A DNA stretch of 64,000 nt, from NCBI GenBank assembly GCA_019339365.1, contig CP079860.1:1364001-1428000 (forward strand), given 5' to 3'. This document shows positions 63,978 through 64,000 of this stretch, piece after piece (position 1 is the first letter of the stretch; every line of letters starts with the position of its first letter). The DNA comes from Vibrio neptunius (GTDB taxonomy: Bacteria > Pseudomonadota > Gammaproteobacteria > Enterobacterales > Vibrionaceae). Below the pieces are notes generated by a model that saw only the letters and a list, made by a program, of their open reading frames with translations, did no database searches and was not told where the DNA came from. Made by a program: the position numbers and the translations under genes.

Positions 63978-64000
63978 CCCACATTAAACAAACCTCACGC

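Overview
This window comes from a gammaproteobacterial chromosome, almost certainly a Vibrio or close relative. Several things point there: the thrS-infC-rpmI-rplT translation cluster with an AUU-initiated infC, two methyl-accepting chemotaxis proteins (MCPs), an HD-GYP protein, a uhpABCT locus, and a MOSC-ferredoxin reductase fusion. Base composition is fairly even. No rRNA, tRNA or CRISPR array was seen.

Layout. 1-5 kb: the start of a siderophore-interacting reductase behind a possible Fur site, a LysE-type exporter divergent from an Lrp-type regulator, an MCP and a lipoprotein. 5.1-8.4 kb: thrS (with a leader hairpin that copies the tRNA-Thr anticodon arm), infC, rpmI, rplT. 8.7-12.9 kb: two solute-binding-like proteins, a cystatin-like lipoprotein, a frameshifted DUF6279 lipoprotein and a TSUP permease. 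13-17 kb: an aldehyde dehydrogenase and its divergent sigma-54 activator, with a readable -24/-12 promoter and an upstream inverted repeat. 17-21 kb: a small protein, then zwf-pgl-gnd (oxidative pentose phosphate pathway). 21-26 kb: HD-GYP phosphodiesterase, SRPBCC protein, PHP hydrolase, cytochrome b562-like protein. 26-31 kb: uhpC, uhpB, uhpA, uhpT (hexose-phosphate sensing and uptake). 31-37 kb: DUF2946 and PepSY proteins, pyrC with a PurR box, the MOSC fusion, and a LuxR solo. 37.7-49.8 kb: glpR, an EamA transporter with a divergent AraC regulator, an M14-type hydrolase, DUF808, FrnE, an alpha-amylase-family enzyme, an MCP, an acyltransferase, a small leucine-rich solenoid protein and yfcZ. 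50-56 kb: a TetR regulator, an MCP remnant, a receiver-CheC protein with a PAS partner, nnr and guaC.

The main accessory feature is an island of about 4.5 kb (56.2-60.7 kb) inserted at the 3' end of guaC. It is bounded by a 50-bp perfect direct repeat of the guaC end. It carries a truncated tyrosine integrase, immunity-like genes (a CPCC protein and a protein resembling DUF6966), other hypothetical genes, and an exact 586-bp tandem duplication of a small lipoprotein gene. After it come a secreted propeller-like protein and a choloylglycine-hydrolase-type enzyme.

A striking global feature is that six otherwise intact genes (DUF6279 lipoprotein, uhpB, glpR, EamA, MCP at 45-46 kb, leucine-rich protein at 49 kb) are broken by ten single-base indels. 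Nine lie in homopolymers of 6-7 bases. All five in A/T runs are one base too long, and all five at G/C sites are one base too short. This looks like sequencing error or a mismatch-repair mutator history rather than ordinary gene decay. Start codons were moved from the longest open frame wherever a ribosome-binding site or family length supported it.
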